Shown here: piece by piece, positions 15,970-24,706 of the stretch | Numbering within the stretch: the stretch's first letter is position 1 | How the letters are laid out: each line of letters starts with the position of its first letter | Source: JANWVO01 sp037446555 | GTDB lineage: Bacteria; Acidobacteriota; Terriglobia; Bryobacterales; Bryobacteraceae | Direction: 5' to 3' | Assembly (NCBI GenBank): GCA_037446555.1 | Contig: JBBIIK010000010.1 | Coordinates: forward strand, 1-64,000 | DNA: 64,000 nt | The notes under the pieces: model-generated | What the model saw: only the letters and a program-made list of their open reading frames with translations | Database searches by the model: none | Told to the model about the DNA's origin: nothing | Position numbers and translations under genes: made by a program

Positions 15970-17124
15970 TCATGCCGCGGCTCTTCTCAGTTGCTCTTTC
16001 TTGTGTTCTCTCAGGTCCTCCATGTTCAGGCAGCGAATCGCTTCAATCCAGTTCTCGTGCATCTCCACCGCCAGCGCCCTCACCAGCCTCAGGCAACTCG
16101 CCCTGTTGGGAAAGATCCGCACCACCAGCGTCCGCCGCTTGATCTCCTCATTCAGCTGCTCCAGCAGGTTCGTCGACTTCAGGTTCTTGTGGTGCTGCCG
16201 CGGCAGGCGGTAGAACGTCAGCGTCTCTTCGATGTTGGTCTCCACCCAGACGCACAGCTTCTGGTAGCGCTGGCCCCACTTCTTCAGCCACGCCGCCAAA
16301 TCCTGCCGCGCTTCCTCCACCGTCCGCCGGTCGTAGATCCAGCGCAGTTCCGTCATGCACTCGTCGTCGGCCTTGCGGGGCAGATGGTCCAGCGCGTTCC
16401 GCAGGAAATGCACGTAGCACCGTTGCCAGACCGCCTCCGGAAACACCTCCCGGATCGCCCCGCGCAAGCCTGCGTGATCGTCACTGATCACCAACTCCAC
16501 GCCCTTCAGCCCACGCGCCTTCAAACCGGGGGCAAACTCCTTCCAACTCGTCAGTGATTCCCGGTTGGCCAACTCCACCGCCAGCACATTCCGGCGCCCT
16601 TCCCAATCGATGCCGATCGCGATCATCACCGCCTGGCTGCGGATCACCCCGTCCTCTCGCACCTTCTCGTAGCGGGCGTCCAGGATCAGGTACGGATAGG
16701 CCTCCTCCAGTCTCCGCCCCGCAAACTTCTCCAACTCCTCGTCCAGATTCTGGTTCATCCGGCTGATCGTCGACGACGATACCTCGTGACCGCACAGTTC
16801 TTCAGTCACCGCCTTCACCTCTCGGGTCGAGACCCCTTGCACGTACATCTCGGTCAGGGCGCCCACCAGCGCCTTTTCGCTCCGCTGGTACCACTCAAAA
16901 ACCTCCGTCCGGGACCGGCCCTGCCGGTCTTGCGGGACACGGAGCTCCAGCTTACCCACCCGGGTCACCAGCTTCCGGCCGTAGTAGCCCGACCGATACC
17001 CCAGTCGGCCCTCGGTCCCGTCACTCTTACCGGCTCCCAGCGCCTCGTCCATCTCGGCTTCCAGTACCTGCTGGATCACCGCCCGGATCAGCGGCCGCAG
17101 GAAATCCTCCTGCCCCGCCATCAT
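15970..17124 (-). CDS. IS256-family (mutator-type) transposase
   Basis: The 384-residue protein is a full-length DDE transposase. The catalytic triad is Asp149 (LDARY), Asp216 (SDDHAGL) and Glu322 (STNLLE), and the CYVHFLRNALDH motif (C236, H239) characteristic of the family is present. Codon use and the C-rich plus strand differ from the surroundings, as expected for an inserted element. The start chosen is the first of two adjacent ATGs. In the same frame an ATG at 17169 is followed two codons later by TGA and then by codons that read like a normal family N-terminus (KKDSAKKLDWKA), so this copy may have lost its original start. Confidence 0.92.
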   Translation of the reverse strand: MMAGQEDFLRPLIRAVIQQVLEAEMDEALGAGKSDGTEGRLGYRSGYYGRKLVTRVGKLELRVPQDRQGRSRTEVFEWYQRSEKALVGALTEMYVQGVSTREVKAVTEELCGHEVSSSTISRMNQNLDEELEKFAGRRLEEAYPYLILDARYEKVREDGVIRSQAVMIAIGIDWEGRRNVLAVELANRESLTSWKEFAPGLKARGLKGVELVISDDHAGLRGAIREVFPEAVWQRCYVHFLRNALDHLPRKADDECMTELRWIYDRRTVEEARQDLAAWLKKWGQRYQKLCVWVETNIEETLTFYRLPRQHHKNLKSTNLLEQLNEEIKRRTLVVRIFPNRASCLRLVRALAVEMHENWIEAIRCLNMEDLREHKKEQLRRAAA

Positions 17125-17169
17125 CGCTTTCCAGTCCAGCTTCTTCGCGCTATCCTTCTTTCAGGTCAT
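15970..17169 (-). mobile_element. IS256-family insertion sequence, ends not defined
   Basis: These limits cover only the transposase frame. I searched both flanks (15900-15970 and 17165-17260) for the 20-30 bp terminal inverted repeats expected of the family and for an 8-9 bp target duplication, and found no convincing pair. Either one end is deleted or the repeats are too diverged to see by eye. Confidence 0.6.
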
Positions 17170-17345
17170 CTACCTTTCCTTTCTTTCCGCTGCTAGCGGA
17201 CTGTGAAAGGTCTCGCATGACCCATTTCCTTTTTGCTGAACCTCTGAAGCATAACCGGGGACGGGCATGAGGAGGGGGCGCACTGGCGGGTGGCGTGGGG
17301 CATGGAGGGCGCCGTCAACGGAGCGAGCGATGATATATTGAAACC

Positions 17346-17702
17346 ATGCCGGAAGGGTACTTGCCGATCTTTATATTCCTTATTTGCGCCCTGCTTTTCC
17401 CTCTGGTGCTGCTCGCCGTCTTCCGCTACCTGCGCCCGGAGCTGCCGGTGCCTGTGAAGCTGGAGGCCTACGAGTGCGGCATCCGCGCGGCGTCGACCGC
17501 GCGCGGGCGGTACACCGTGCGCTTCTACATCGTCGCCATCCTGTTCGTCGTCTTCGACGTGGAGACGATCTTCCTGTTTCCATGGGCGGTACGCTTCCGG
17601 CAGCTCGGCTGGTTTGGCGTGGCGGAAGTAGCGGTGTTTCTCGCCATCCTGATCGTCGGCTACATCTGGGCCTACAAGAAGGGCGCTCTGGAGTGGGTCT
17701 GA
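17346..17702 (+). CDS. nuoA: NADH-quinone oxidoreductase subunit A (NuoA)
   Basis: NuoA (118 aa) is a three-helix membrane subunit of respiratory complex I. The conserved loop KLEAYECGI carries the quinone-gate cysteine, and YIVAILFVVFDVETIFLFPW is the second-helix signature with its buried acidic residues. It is normal in length but isolated: nuoB-N do not follow, and the only other complex I gene here is nuoI at 22.3 kb. The alanyl-tRNA editing gene follows after 31 bp. Confidence 0.93.
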   Translation: MPEGYLPIFIFLICALLFPLVLLAVFRYLRPELPVPVKLEAYECGIRAASTARGRYTVRFYIVAILFVVFDVETIFLFPWAVRFRQLGWFGVAEVAVFLAILIVGYIWAYKKGALEWV

Positions 17703-17733
17703 TTCCGGCGCGCCGCATGCGGGGAGGGGCCGC

Positions 17734-18906
17734 ATGACGGAGCGGCTCTACTACCAGGACAGCTACCTGACGGAATTCGACGCGCGGGTTGTGGAAGTGC
17801 GCGACGGCGGGCTGCGCGTGGTTCTGGACAGGACGGCGTTTTATCCGGCATCGGGCGGACAGCCTTACGACACCGGCACGCTGAACGGCGCGCGCGTGAC
17901 GGCGGTGGAGGATGATTCCGGCTGTGTCGCGCACGTGCTGGAGTCGCCGTTGACGGCGACGGAGCAGGCGCACGGCGTGATCGACTGGGCGCGGCGCTTC
18001 GAGCATATGCAGCAGCATACGGGGCAGCATCTGCTTTCGGCGGTGTTCGAGCAGTTGTTCGGATTCAGGACCGTGAGTTTTCACATGGGCGCCACGGCGA
18101 GCACCATCGAGCTGGATGCGCCCTCGGTGACGCCGGCGCAATTGAGGGCGGCCGAACGGCGGGCAAACGAGCTGGCATGGCAGGACGTGCCTGTGCACGT
18201 CTCTTTCGAGGACGCAGCCTCGGTCGAGGGGCTGCGGAAGGAACCTGGGCGGGAAGGACTGCTGCGGATCATCACGATCGAAGGGATCGACCGCTCGGCT
18301 TGTGGCGGCACGCATGTGCGCTCGACAGGACGGATCGGGGCCATTCTGGTGCGCAAGACCGAGCGGATCCGCGGGCAGACGCGGGTGGAATTCCTGTGCG
18401 GCGCGCGGGCGGTGGAGCGGGCGCGGGCCGATTACGAGGCGCTGGACCGCACGGCGCGCGTGTTCAGCGCCGCGATGGATGATGTGCCGCAGGCGGCCGC
18501 GGCGGCGCTGGAGCAGGCCAAGGAGGCGGAAAAGGCGCGGCGGAAGCTGACCCTGGAGCTGGCGGAGCTACGCGGGCGCGCGCTTTATGCAGTGTGTGAA
18601 CCCGATGTGCGCGGGCTGCGCGTGCACGTGGAGAGGGTCGAGAAAGGACCCATCGGCGACGAGATGCGCGCTCTGGCGCAGAGTTTTTGCGCCGGCGGGC
18701 AGGGGGTGTTCGTGGCGGCGTGCAGCGATCCGCCGAGCATTCTGCTGGCGACGGGAGAGCAGACGGGTATTGAGGCAGGGCCGCGGCTGAAGGCGGCGCT
18801 GGAGAAGTGCGGCGGGCGCGGCGGAGGCTCGGCGAGGCTGGCGCAAGGCAGCCTGCCTGCGGCCGAAGTGTTGGAAGCGCTGGTGCGGGCGCTGGCTCAG
18901 CGGTAG
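17734..18906 (+). CDS. Alanyl-tRNA editing protein (AlaX-L/DHHA1 type)
   Basis: The 390-residue protein matches the editing half of alanyl-tRNA synthetase and should hydrolyse Ser or Gly mischarged on tRNA-Ala in trans. The zinc site is built from HTGQH (95-99) and CGGTH (190-194). The N-terminal beta-barrel includes RTAFYPASGGQPYDTGTL, typical of AlaX. A helical linker follows, and the C-terminal DHHA1 domain ends with a Gly-rich GGRGGGS loop. Its last ten bases overlap the convergent permease gene. Confidence 0.88.
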   Translation: MTERLYYQDSYLTEFDARVVEVRDGGLRVVLDRTAFYPASGGQPYDTGTLNGARVTAVEDDSGCVAHVLESPLTATEQAHGVIDWARRFEHMQQHTGQHLLSAVFEQLFGFRTVSFHMGATASTIELDAPSVTPAQLRAAERRANELAWQDVPVHVSFEDAASVEGLRKEPGREGLLRIITIEGIDRSACGGTHVRSTGRIGAILVRKTERIRGQTRVEFLCGARAVERARADYEALDRTARVFSAAMDDVPQAAAAALEQAKEAEKARRKLTLELAELRGRALYAVCEPDVRGLRVHVERVEKGPIGDEMRALAQSFCAGGQGVFVAACSDPPSILLATGEQTGIEAGPRLKAALEKCGGRGGGSARLAQGSLPAAEVLEALVRALAQR

Positions 18907-19976
18907 AGCGGGGCGACGGAGAGCATGCCGAGGCCGGCGGCGTAGAGAACCAGCATCAACCAGATGCGCGCCTTGACGCCTGTGTTGGCGCCGGCGAACT
19001 CTTTCCAGAGAAGCAGCCCCCACAGCGTGCTGACGAGCGTGGCGCCCTGCCCCATGGCGTAGCTGATGGCCGGGCCGACGTTCACCGTTTTCGGGGCGCT
19101 GGCAGCGACGAAATTGCTGATGGTGCCGATGCTCCACATGATGCCTCCGAGCACGCCGAGAGCGTGCTGGCGCGAGGTGCCGGAGAGGTAGTCGCGGAAG
19201 CCGACCGGATCGCCCTCCACCGGCAGGTTCATAAAGAACAGGTTGAAGACGGGCGTCGAAACGAGCACGCCGACGGCGAAGCAGAAGGCAGCCGCATAGG
19301 GGCCCAGGCCGAGGTCTCCCTGCTTGCTCATTTCCACTAGCGGATAGAAGAGGCCCATCAGCACGCCGGCGGCGAGGCTGAGGCCGAGGCCTTTCCACGG
19401 GGAGGATTTCTTGCGGGCAGGGCGGCCGTGCCTGGCCGACTGCGGCGGAGGCTCCTGGGGCAGTTCGAGGCTGCGCTGCTTCGAGAGCGCCGCATAGGCG
19501 AGCGACGTCATGACAATGGCGAGCAGGACGAGTCCGACGCCGCCGAAGACAAGAGAGGGGCGGCCCGCGGGGTTGATGATGTAGTTCAGCACGGCGCCTT
19601 CAATCAGCGCGAGGCCGATCCCTACGGGAAAGGCCACGGCAAGGCCCGCCACCGAGATGGCGGCCACCAGCAGCAGGTTGGCGAGGTTGAAGACGATGCC
19701 GCCCGCGGCTGCGAGGCCGATCTGGCGCTTTCCGGTGATCATCAGGTTGTCCAGAAATGGAAAGAGCACCTGGTCTGATCCGGGCAGCACCGTCTCGATA
19801 CTGCCGAAAGTGAATGCGGCGACCAGGGCGCTGAGCATAACGCCGAGGACATAGTCGAAGTAATAGAGCTCGAAGCGCCATTTGCCAGCCATCTTCATGG
19901 TGTTGGCCCAGGAGCCCCAGCAGATCATGGAGAGAACCATCAACAGGAGTGTGGCGGCGTAAGTAGTGGGAATCAT
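18897..19976 (-). CDS. GRP/DMT-family sugar permease
   Basis: The 359-residue protein has about ten membrane helices and resembles the glucose/ribose-porter branch of the drug/metabolite transporter superfamily, which includes RhaT-like sugar permeases. The N-terminal helix with MVLSMICWGSWANTMKMAG and the loop KWRFELYYFDYVLGV are typical of that branch, and a second repeat begins with KGLGLSLAAGVLMG. The ATG at 19976 opens the first helix; a very long upstream frame is shadow. The substrate is unknown. A deoxysugar link to the microcompartment would be speculative at this distance. Confidence 0.72.
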   Translation of the reverse strand: MIPTTYAATLLLMVLSMICWGSWANTMKMAGKWRFELYYFDYVLGVMLSALVAAFTFGSIETVLPGSDQVLFPFLDNLMITGKRQIGLAAAGGIVFNLANLLLVAAISVAGLAVAFPVGIGLALIEGAVLNYIINPAGRPSLVFGGVGLVLLAIVMTSLAYAALSKQRSLELPQEPPPQSARHGRPARKKSSPWKGLGLSLAAGVLMGLFYPLVEMSKQGDLGLGPYAAAFCFAVGVLVSTPVFNLFFMNLPVEGDPVGFRDYLSGTSRQHALGVLGGIMWSIGTISNFVAASAPKTVNVGPAISYAMGQGATLVSTLWGLLLWKEFAGANTGVKARIWLMLVLYAAGLGMLSVAPLYR

Positions 19977-19997
19977 GGCCTTGGCACCGGTTTCCTC

Positions 19998-20026
19998 TCG
20001 ACCATGGCGGTTGAACCCTGTAATAT
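19998..20026 (+). promoter_or_regulatory. Sigma-70-type promoter for the TPR protein gene
   Basis: TCGACC at 19998-20003 (four of six to TTGACA) and TAATAT at 20021-20026 are separated by 17 bp in the 78-bp divergent gap, 28 bp before the TPR gene start. Confidence 0.45.
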
Positions 20027-20054
20027 TATCAGCAGACGTAACCGGGAGGCATCC

Positions 20055-21200
20055 ATGAGAATTGCGCTGTTCGCCGCCGCCCTGCTTGCCGCTCCGCTCG
20101 AGGGGCAACAGGCGCGTTTCCAGATCGACGCCCAGACGCCGGAGGGGCTGCTGCTTCAGATGGCGGGTTCGGAGTCTGACGAAGCGAAGAAGATCGAGCT
20201 TTACCAGGAGTTCCTCCAGAAGTACCCGAACCACGCGGGCAAAGTATACGCGTTGAATCAGGTCCTGCCGCTGTGGCTGAAGGCGAAGGCGCACGACAAG
20301 GTGACCGCGGGCGCCAAGGAGGTGATCGCCGCGGAGCCGGACAACGCGCCTGCGGCGTACAACGCGTTGCAGGCGTGCGAAGAGCAGAAGAACGCCTCTT
20401 GCATCGTCGAATGGGCGAACGCCACGATCGCGGCGGCGAAGAAGAAGATCGAGTCGAAGCAGCCGGAGGACGAGACGGAGGCGGAGACCTGGAAGGCGGA
20501 GGTGGACTTCGCCAAACAGGTGACGACGCGCGCCGAGTACTCCTTCTACGCGAGCGCGCTGCAAAGCGCGGACCCGCAGTCGATCGTGACTCTGGCCGAA
20601 GGTCTGATGCAGGCCAATCCGAAGAGCCAGTACATGGAACAGACGGCGGGGCGGGGCTTCGTAGCCTTGCTTCAGATGAAGGATTTGAAGCGGGCGCTGG
20701 AGTTCGCCGAGAACGCCGCAACGCAGGGTTTCGCCAACGAGGACATGCTGCTGTTCGCCGCCGACACGCACCTGAGTTCGACGAAGGATTACGACAAGGC
20801 GGCCGGCTATGCGGCGCAACTGGTTTCCATACTTCCCGGCAAGACCGCGCCCGAGGGTGTTTCCCAGCAGGACTGGGAGACGAAGAAGAAGAACACGCTG
20901 GCGCGCGGCTACTGGATTGGCGGCATTGCGCTCGGCGTGCGGGAGAAGTGGGCGGATTGCGAGAAAGTGCTGAACGAGGGACTGGAGGCGATCCAGGCAA
21001 GCGCCGCCGCGAATGATCTGCTGCCGGGCGCGTACTTCTATCTCGGGCTGGCGAATTACAATCTGGCCGGCAAGGGGCCGAAGCGCGACAAGACGCGGCT
21101 GGCGGCGGCGCAAAAGCACTGGAGCGCGTGCGCAAAGATGAAGAGCCCGTTCCAGGCGCGGGCGCAGCAGAATCTTCAGGGGCTGGCGGCTGGCAAGTAG
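20055..21200 (+). CDS. Secreted TPR-like protein of unknown function
   Basis: The 381-residue protein begins with a short signal peptide (cleavage likely near residue 18). It consists almost entirely of Ala/Glu/Lys-rich helix pairs spaced like tetratricopeptide repeats, for example KIELYQEFLQKYPNHAGKVY and NAPAAYNALQACEEQ, with a final TPR-like unit ending in YFYLGLANYNLAGK. TPRs bind peptides or scaffold complexes; no enzymatic motif is present. The start at 20055 has GGGAGG seven bases upstream. The acetate kinase gene starts three bases after the stop, so the two are probably co-transcribed. Confidence 0.7.
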   Translation: MRIALFAAALLAAPLEGQQARFQIDAQTPEGLLLQMAGSESDEAKKIELYQEFLQKYPNHAGKVYALNQVLPLWLKAKAHDKVTAGAKEVIAAEPDNAPAAYNALQACEEQKNASCIVEWANATIAAAKKKIESKQPEDETEAETWKAEVDFAKQVTTRAEYSFYASALQSADPQSIVTLAEGLMQANPKSQYMEQTAGRGFVALLQMKDLKRALEFAENAATQGFANEDMLLFAADTHLSSTKDYDKAAGYAAQLVSILPGKTAPEGVSQQDWETKKKNTLARGYWIGGIALGVREKWADCEKVLNEGLEAIQASAAANDLLPGAYFYLGLANYNLAGKGPKRDKTRLAAAQKHWSACAKMKSPFQARAQQNLQGLAAGK

Positions 21201-21203
21201 ACG

Positions 21204-22304
21204 ATGAACATTCTGGTTCCGAACCTTGGTTCGACGTCCCTGAAGTATCAGATCCTGGCGATGCCCGAGGAGCGGGAGCTGGCGAGGGGGCGTTTCGAAC
21301 GAGTGACCAACTACGCGGCGGCGATCGCGGAGATCCGCGCCGGGGACACGGCGGTGGATGCGGTGGCCTTCAAGGCGGCGCATGGCGGGCCGCGGTATCA
21401 GGGCACTTTCGTGATCGACGACGGCGTGGAGCAGGCGATGGCGCAGTTCCTGCTGGCCGCGCCGCTGCACAACGCGATTTACCTGGACGCGATCCGGGCC
21501 TTCCGCGAAGCGATGCCCGGGGTTCCGCTGGTGGCGGCGTTCGAGACCGAGTTTCACCGCAACAAACCCGAATACGGGCGTGTCTACGGTGTGCCGCAGG
21601 ACTGGCGCAGGGAGCATGGCGTGGAGAAGTACGGCTTCCACGGGGCGTCTCACGAATATGTGAGCCTGCGCGTGCCGCAGATCCTGGGCTGCGAGCCGGC
21701 GGACCTGAGATTGGCCAGCTGCCATCTGGGGGGGAGCTCCTCGGTGTGCGCGATCGACCGGGGAGTGTCGGTGGACACGACGATGGGATTCTCGCCGCAA
21801 TCGGGGCTGGAGAACGCGACGCGCCATGGGGATCTGGATGTGTTCGCGGTGCTGTACATGATGGACCGCAACGGATGGACGACGGAGCAGGCGCGCACGC
21901 AACTGTCGCGGGTGAGCGGGCTGGCAGGGCTGTCGGGGGTGGCGGGCGGCGACGTGCGGGACATTGTGGAGGCTGCGCGGGCGGGCTCGGCGGCAGCGAA
22001 CCTGGCGCTGGAGGTTTTCGTGTATCAGGTCCGCAAGGCGGTGGCGGGTTGCGCTGCGGTGATGAACGGGCTGGACGCGATTGCGTTCACGGGAGGGATC
22101 GGCGAAAACAGCCCGCAATTGCGGAAAGCGATCTGCGAAGGGCTGGGGTTTCTGGGCGTGGAGCTGGACGCGCAGCGGAACGAGGGCGGGGGAGGAGACC
22201 GCGAAATCACTGCCGCCGGATCCCGCGTTCGCGTGGTGGCGCTGGCGACCAACGAGGAACTGATCGTGGCGCGGCGCGCCTACCGTGTGCTGGCGGGTCA
22301 GTGA
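21204..22304 (+). CDS. ackA: Acetate/propionate kinase family protein
   Basis: The 366-residue protein belongs to the acetate kinase family, which interconverts acyl phosphate plus ADP and acid plus ATP. The N-terminal phosphate loop reads VPNLGSTSLKYQ instead of the usual VLNxGSSSLKF, followed by FKAAHGGPRY, the active-site FETEFHRNKPEYGRVYGVP stretch, KYGFHGASHEYV and the ADP-binding FTGGIGENSP. It is about 30 residues shorter than typical AckA but keeps all these motifs. It could serve the microcompartment pathway by turning acyl phosphate into ATP. The last seven bases overlap the convergent nuoI. Confidence 0.87.
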   Translation: MNILVPNLGSTSLKYQILAMPEERELARGRFERVTNYAAAIAEIRAGDTAVDAVAFKAAHGGPRYQGTFVIDDGVEQAMAQFLLAAPLHNAIYLDAIRAFREAMPGVPLVAAFETEFHRNKPEYGRVYGVPQDWRREHGVEKYGFHGASHEYVSLRVPQILGCEPADLRLASCHLGGSSSVCAIDRGVSVDTTMGFSPQSGLENATRHGDLDVFAVLYMMDRNGWTTEQARTQLSRVSGLAGLSGVAGGDVRDIVEAARAGSAAANLALEVFVYQVRKAVAGCAAVMNGLDAIAFTGGIGENSPQLRKAICEGLGFLGVELDAQRNEGGGGDREITAAGSRVRVVALATNEELIVARRAYRVLAGQ

Positions 22305-22807
22305 CCGCCGTCGCCGACCGCGACGGGGCGGTCGAGCTTGACCTTGCCGGTGGCGCCTTCCGGCAGCGGCGCGAGCAGCTGCTCCTTCCGGTAGATGAGC
22401 GTGCTGGTGTTGTAGCTGGCGAGCTCGAAGCCGTGGCCGTGGGTGATGGCATCGGTGGGGCAGGCTTCGACGCAGTAGCCGCAGAAGATGCAGCGGCTGT
22501 AGTCGATGTTGTAGACGGCGGCGTAGCGCTCGCCGCCGCTGATGCGCTCCTGCTCGGTGTTGTCGGCGGCTTCGATGTAGATGCACTGGACGGGACAGGC
22601 GGCAGAGCAGAGGAAGCAGGCGACGCACTTCTCCAATCCGTTGTCGTCGCGCTGCAAGACGTGCAAGCCGCGGTAGCGTTCCTGGAAGGCGGGGGGCGCA
22701 TCGGGATAGTCGTCGGTGATGATGGGGTTCATCATCTCGCCGAGCGTCACCGACATGCCCTTTGCGATGGCGGCTGCGCCCTTCAGAATTTCCTGAACTT
22801 TTGGCAT
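22298..22807 (-). CDS. nuoI: NADH-quinone oxidoreductase subunit I (NuoI)
   Basis: NuoI (169 aa) carries the two 4Fe-4S clusters N6a and N6b that pass electrons towards quinone in complex I. Both CxxCxxCxxxC motifs are intact: C61/64/67/71 and C106/109/112/116. It is the last gene of a minus-strand run after a redoxin (81 bp upstream), a flavin disulfide reductase and a STAS protein, not part of a nuo cluster. Confidence 0.93.
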   Translation of the reverse strand: MPKVQEILKGAAAIAKGMSVTLGEMMNPIITDDYPDAPPAFQERYRGLHVLQRDDNGLEKCVACFLCSAACPVQCIYIEAADNTEQERISGGERYAAVYNIDYSRCIFCGYCVEACPTDAITHGHGFELASYNTSTLIYRKEQLLAPLPEGATGKVKLDRPVAVGDGGH

Positions 22808-22888
22808 CTGTTCTGATCCGCTCCTTCCTTGCCCTTTTATCTGATCCGATGCATGGAGGCTCCGCCCGGGAGCCTAATTCTTCGCTCC

Positions 22889-23350
22889 TCAGCCGGGTTT
22901 GTACAGAGGCACGGTCTCGCCGGGCTCGAAAAGCGGCACGCCGGCGCGAAGCCCAAGCGACTCGTAGGCACGGCGGTCAAACGCCTCACAGACGGCCGAG
23001 ATGAGGCCATCCGGCTCGATGACGAACAGGGACGGGACGTACTGGACGCCGTAAGCATTGCTCACCCGGTAGCCGGCGGAGGCAGGATCCAGCAGCACCG
23101 GCATCTTCAGCGGGAAGAGCCGGAGAAACTCGCGCGTGCGCACGGCATCGTCCTGGCTGACGGCGAAGACGCGGAGAGCGCCGCCGGCGAGCCGGTCGAG
23201 GAACGGGAGCGCGAGCTGGCAGGTAGGGCAGCTGGCCTTGAAGAAGACGAGCGCCAAGGGGCCCGATTCGAGCAACTGCACGAGGGTGGCGCTGCCGCCG
23301 GCGAGGCGGGCGAGCGAGAAGCCGGGCGCGTGCTGTCCTGCCTGGATCAT
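22889..23350 (-). CDS. AhpC/TSA-type redoxin
   Basis: The 153-residue protein has the thioredoxin fold of peroxiredoxins and TlpA-like redoxins. The active-site KASCPTC with Cys41 and Cys44 is followed by a cis-Pro segment (VQYVPSLFVIEPDG). There is no signal peptide, so it should act in the cytoplasm as a thiol reductase or peroxidase. The neighbouring CoA-disulfide-reductase-like gene ends 78 bp upstream on the same strand, suggesting joint use in thiol redox balance. Confidence 0.78.
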   Translation of the reverse strand: MIQAGQHAPGFSLARLAGGSATLVQLLESGPLALVFFKASCPTCQLALPFLDRLAGGALRVFAVSQDDAVRTREFLRLFPLKMPVLLDPASAGYRVSNAYGVQYVPSLFVIEPDGLISAVCEAFDRRAYESLGLRAGVPLFEPGETVPLYKPG

Positions 23351-23428
23351 GCTGCCGTAGAACCCCGCGAGCGCGAGGCGTTGCCTGCATTCCAGTCTAA
23401 CAATGCACGGAAGCGGAGCCGGAGGTCT

Positions 23429-24706
23429 TCAATGATCGAGAAGGCGGAGGAGGCGGCGGGCGGCGGCCATGAGGGGATCGGTAACCGTGGAGTACGGGGG
23501 CGCATAAGCGAGGTCGAGGCCGGCAAACGTCTCCGCGTCCATGCGAGCGGCGAGGGCAGCGGCGGCGGTGTTGATGCGGGCGAGGACGCCGTTGTCGCCG
23601 ACGACGGCGGCGCCGAGGAGCCTGCGGCTGCTGCGGTCAGCGACGAGCTGGACGTGGATGTTCCGGCCGAAGAAGTAGCGGGCGCGTTCGCGGCCTTCGA
23701 CCACGGCCTCAACCGGCGAGAAGCCCTCGCGGCGGGCTTGTTGCTGCGAGAAGCCGGTGACGGCGGCGGCGAGGCCGGCGACGCGCACGATGGAGGTGCC
23801 GGCGACGCCCTCGAAGCGATCGCGCCGCCCGGCGGCATTGGCGCCGGCGACGCGGCCCATGCGGTTGGCAGTTGTGCCCAGGGGGATCCAGACGCCGCGG
23901 CCGGAGACGATGTGGCGCGCCTCGCAACAGTCGCCTGCGGCATAGACGCCGTGAAGAGAGGTTTCCATGTGATCGCTGACCGACAGGGCGCCGGTGCGGC
24001 CGAGCGATGCGTCGGCTTCGGCGGGGATTTCGACGTTGGGGCGCAGACCAGTGGAGTCGATGACGAGGTCAGCGTCGAGGGAGTCCGGATCGGCGGGTTC
24101 GTTCAGGCGCAGCTCGACGCCGCATTCTTCCAGCCGCGCGGCGACGAGTTTGGTGAGCCAGGGGTCTTCGCGGTGGAGCAGAGTGGTGGAGTCGTGGTAG
24201 AGGCGCACGCGGAGACCGCGGGCGCGGAGGGCGGTGGCCGCTTCCAGCCCGATGTATCCGCCGCCGACGACGGCGGCGGCGCGCGGGCGGCGGGAGTCGA
24301 GAAAATCGAGGAGCTTCAGGGCGTCTTCGTCCGTATGGAGGCGGAAGACGTGAGGCTGGCGGGAGAGTCGGGCGGGGCGGGCGCCGGCGGCCCAGACAAG
24401 GCGGTCATAGCGCACGCGCTCTCCGGTGGAAAGCACGGCTTCGCGGCGCGGGTGTTCGATGGCGATGACCTCCGACCGCGTGCGGATGCGGATGTTGCGC
24501 TCCTTCTCGAAGAAGGCGGGAGAGTGGACGACGAGCTGGTCGATGGAGGAGACGCGGCCTTCGAGCAGGTAGGGCAGGCCGCAGGCGCCGTAGGAGATGC
24601 GCGCGCCCTTTTCGAGGACGATGATTTCGGCCGAGGGATCGGCCCTGCGGGCCTGCGACGCAGCGCTCAAGCCAGCGGCGACTCCGCCGACGATGACGAT
24701 CCTCAT
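23429..24706 (-). CDS. CoA-disulfide reductase / NADH oxidase-like flavoprotein
   Basis: The 425-residue protein is a pyridine-nucleotide-disulfide oxidoreductase of the single-cysteine class (CoADR, Nox, Npx). The FAD Rossmann motif VIVGGVAAGLSAA opens the protein, the active Cys42 lies in SYGACGLPYLLEG, the NAD(P)H fold begins AVVGGGYIGLEAA, and VYAAGDCCE is the second FAD motif. A C-terminal dimerisation domain follows. Which disulfide or oxygen species is reduced cannot be decided here. The ATG overlaps the TGA of the STAS gene (ATGA), so the two are translationally coupled. Confidence 0.85.
   Translation of the reverse strand: MRIVIVGGVAAGLSAASQARRADPSAEIIVLEKGARISYGACGLPYLLEGRVSSIDQLVVHSPAFFEKERNIRIRTRSEVIAIEHPRREAVLSTGERVRYDRLVWAAGARPARLSRQPHVFRLHTDEDALKLLDFLDSRRPRAAAVVGGGYIGLEAATALRARGLRVRLYHDSTTLLHREDPWLTKLVAARLEECGVELRLNEPADPDSLDADLVIDSTGLRPNVEIPAEADASLGRTGALSVSDHMETSLHGVYAAGDCCEARHIVSGRGVWIPLGTTANRMGRVAGANAAGRRDRFEGVAGTSIVRVAGLAAAVTGFSQQQARREGFSPVEAVVEGRERARYFFGRNIHVQLVADRSSRRLLGAAVVGDNGVLARINTAAAALAARMDAETFAGLDLAYAPPYSTVTDPLMAAARRLLRLLDH

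Noticed and set aside
15900..17260. Terminal inverted repeats and target duplication of the IS256 element
   Set aside because: No convincing pair of ends was found by eye, so the element is listed with its coding limits only.
19977..22628. Long upstream extension of the sugar permease frame
   Set aside because: It is antisense to the TPR gene and ackA and reads as Arg/His/Leu-rich sequence; the real permease begins at 19976 with a membrane helix.
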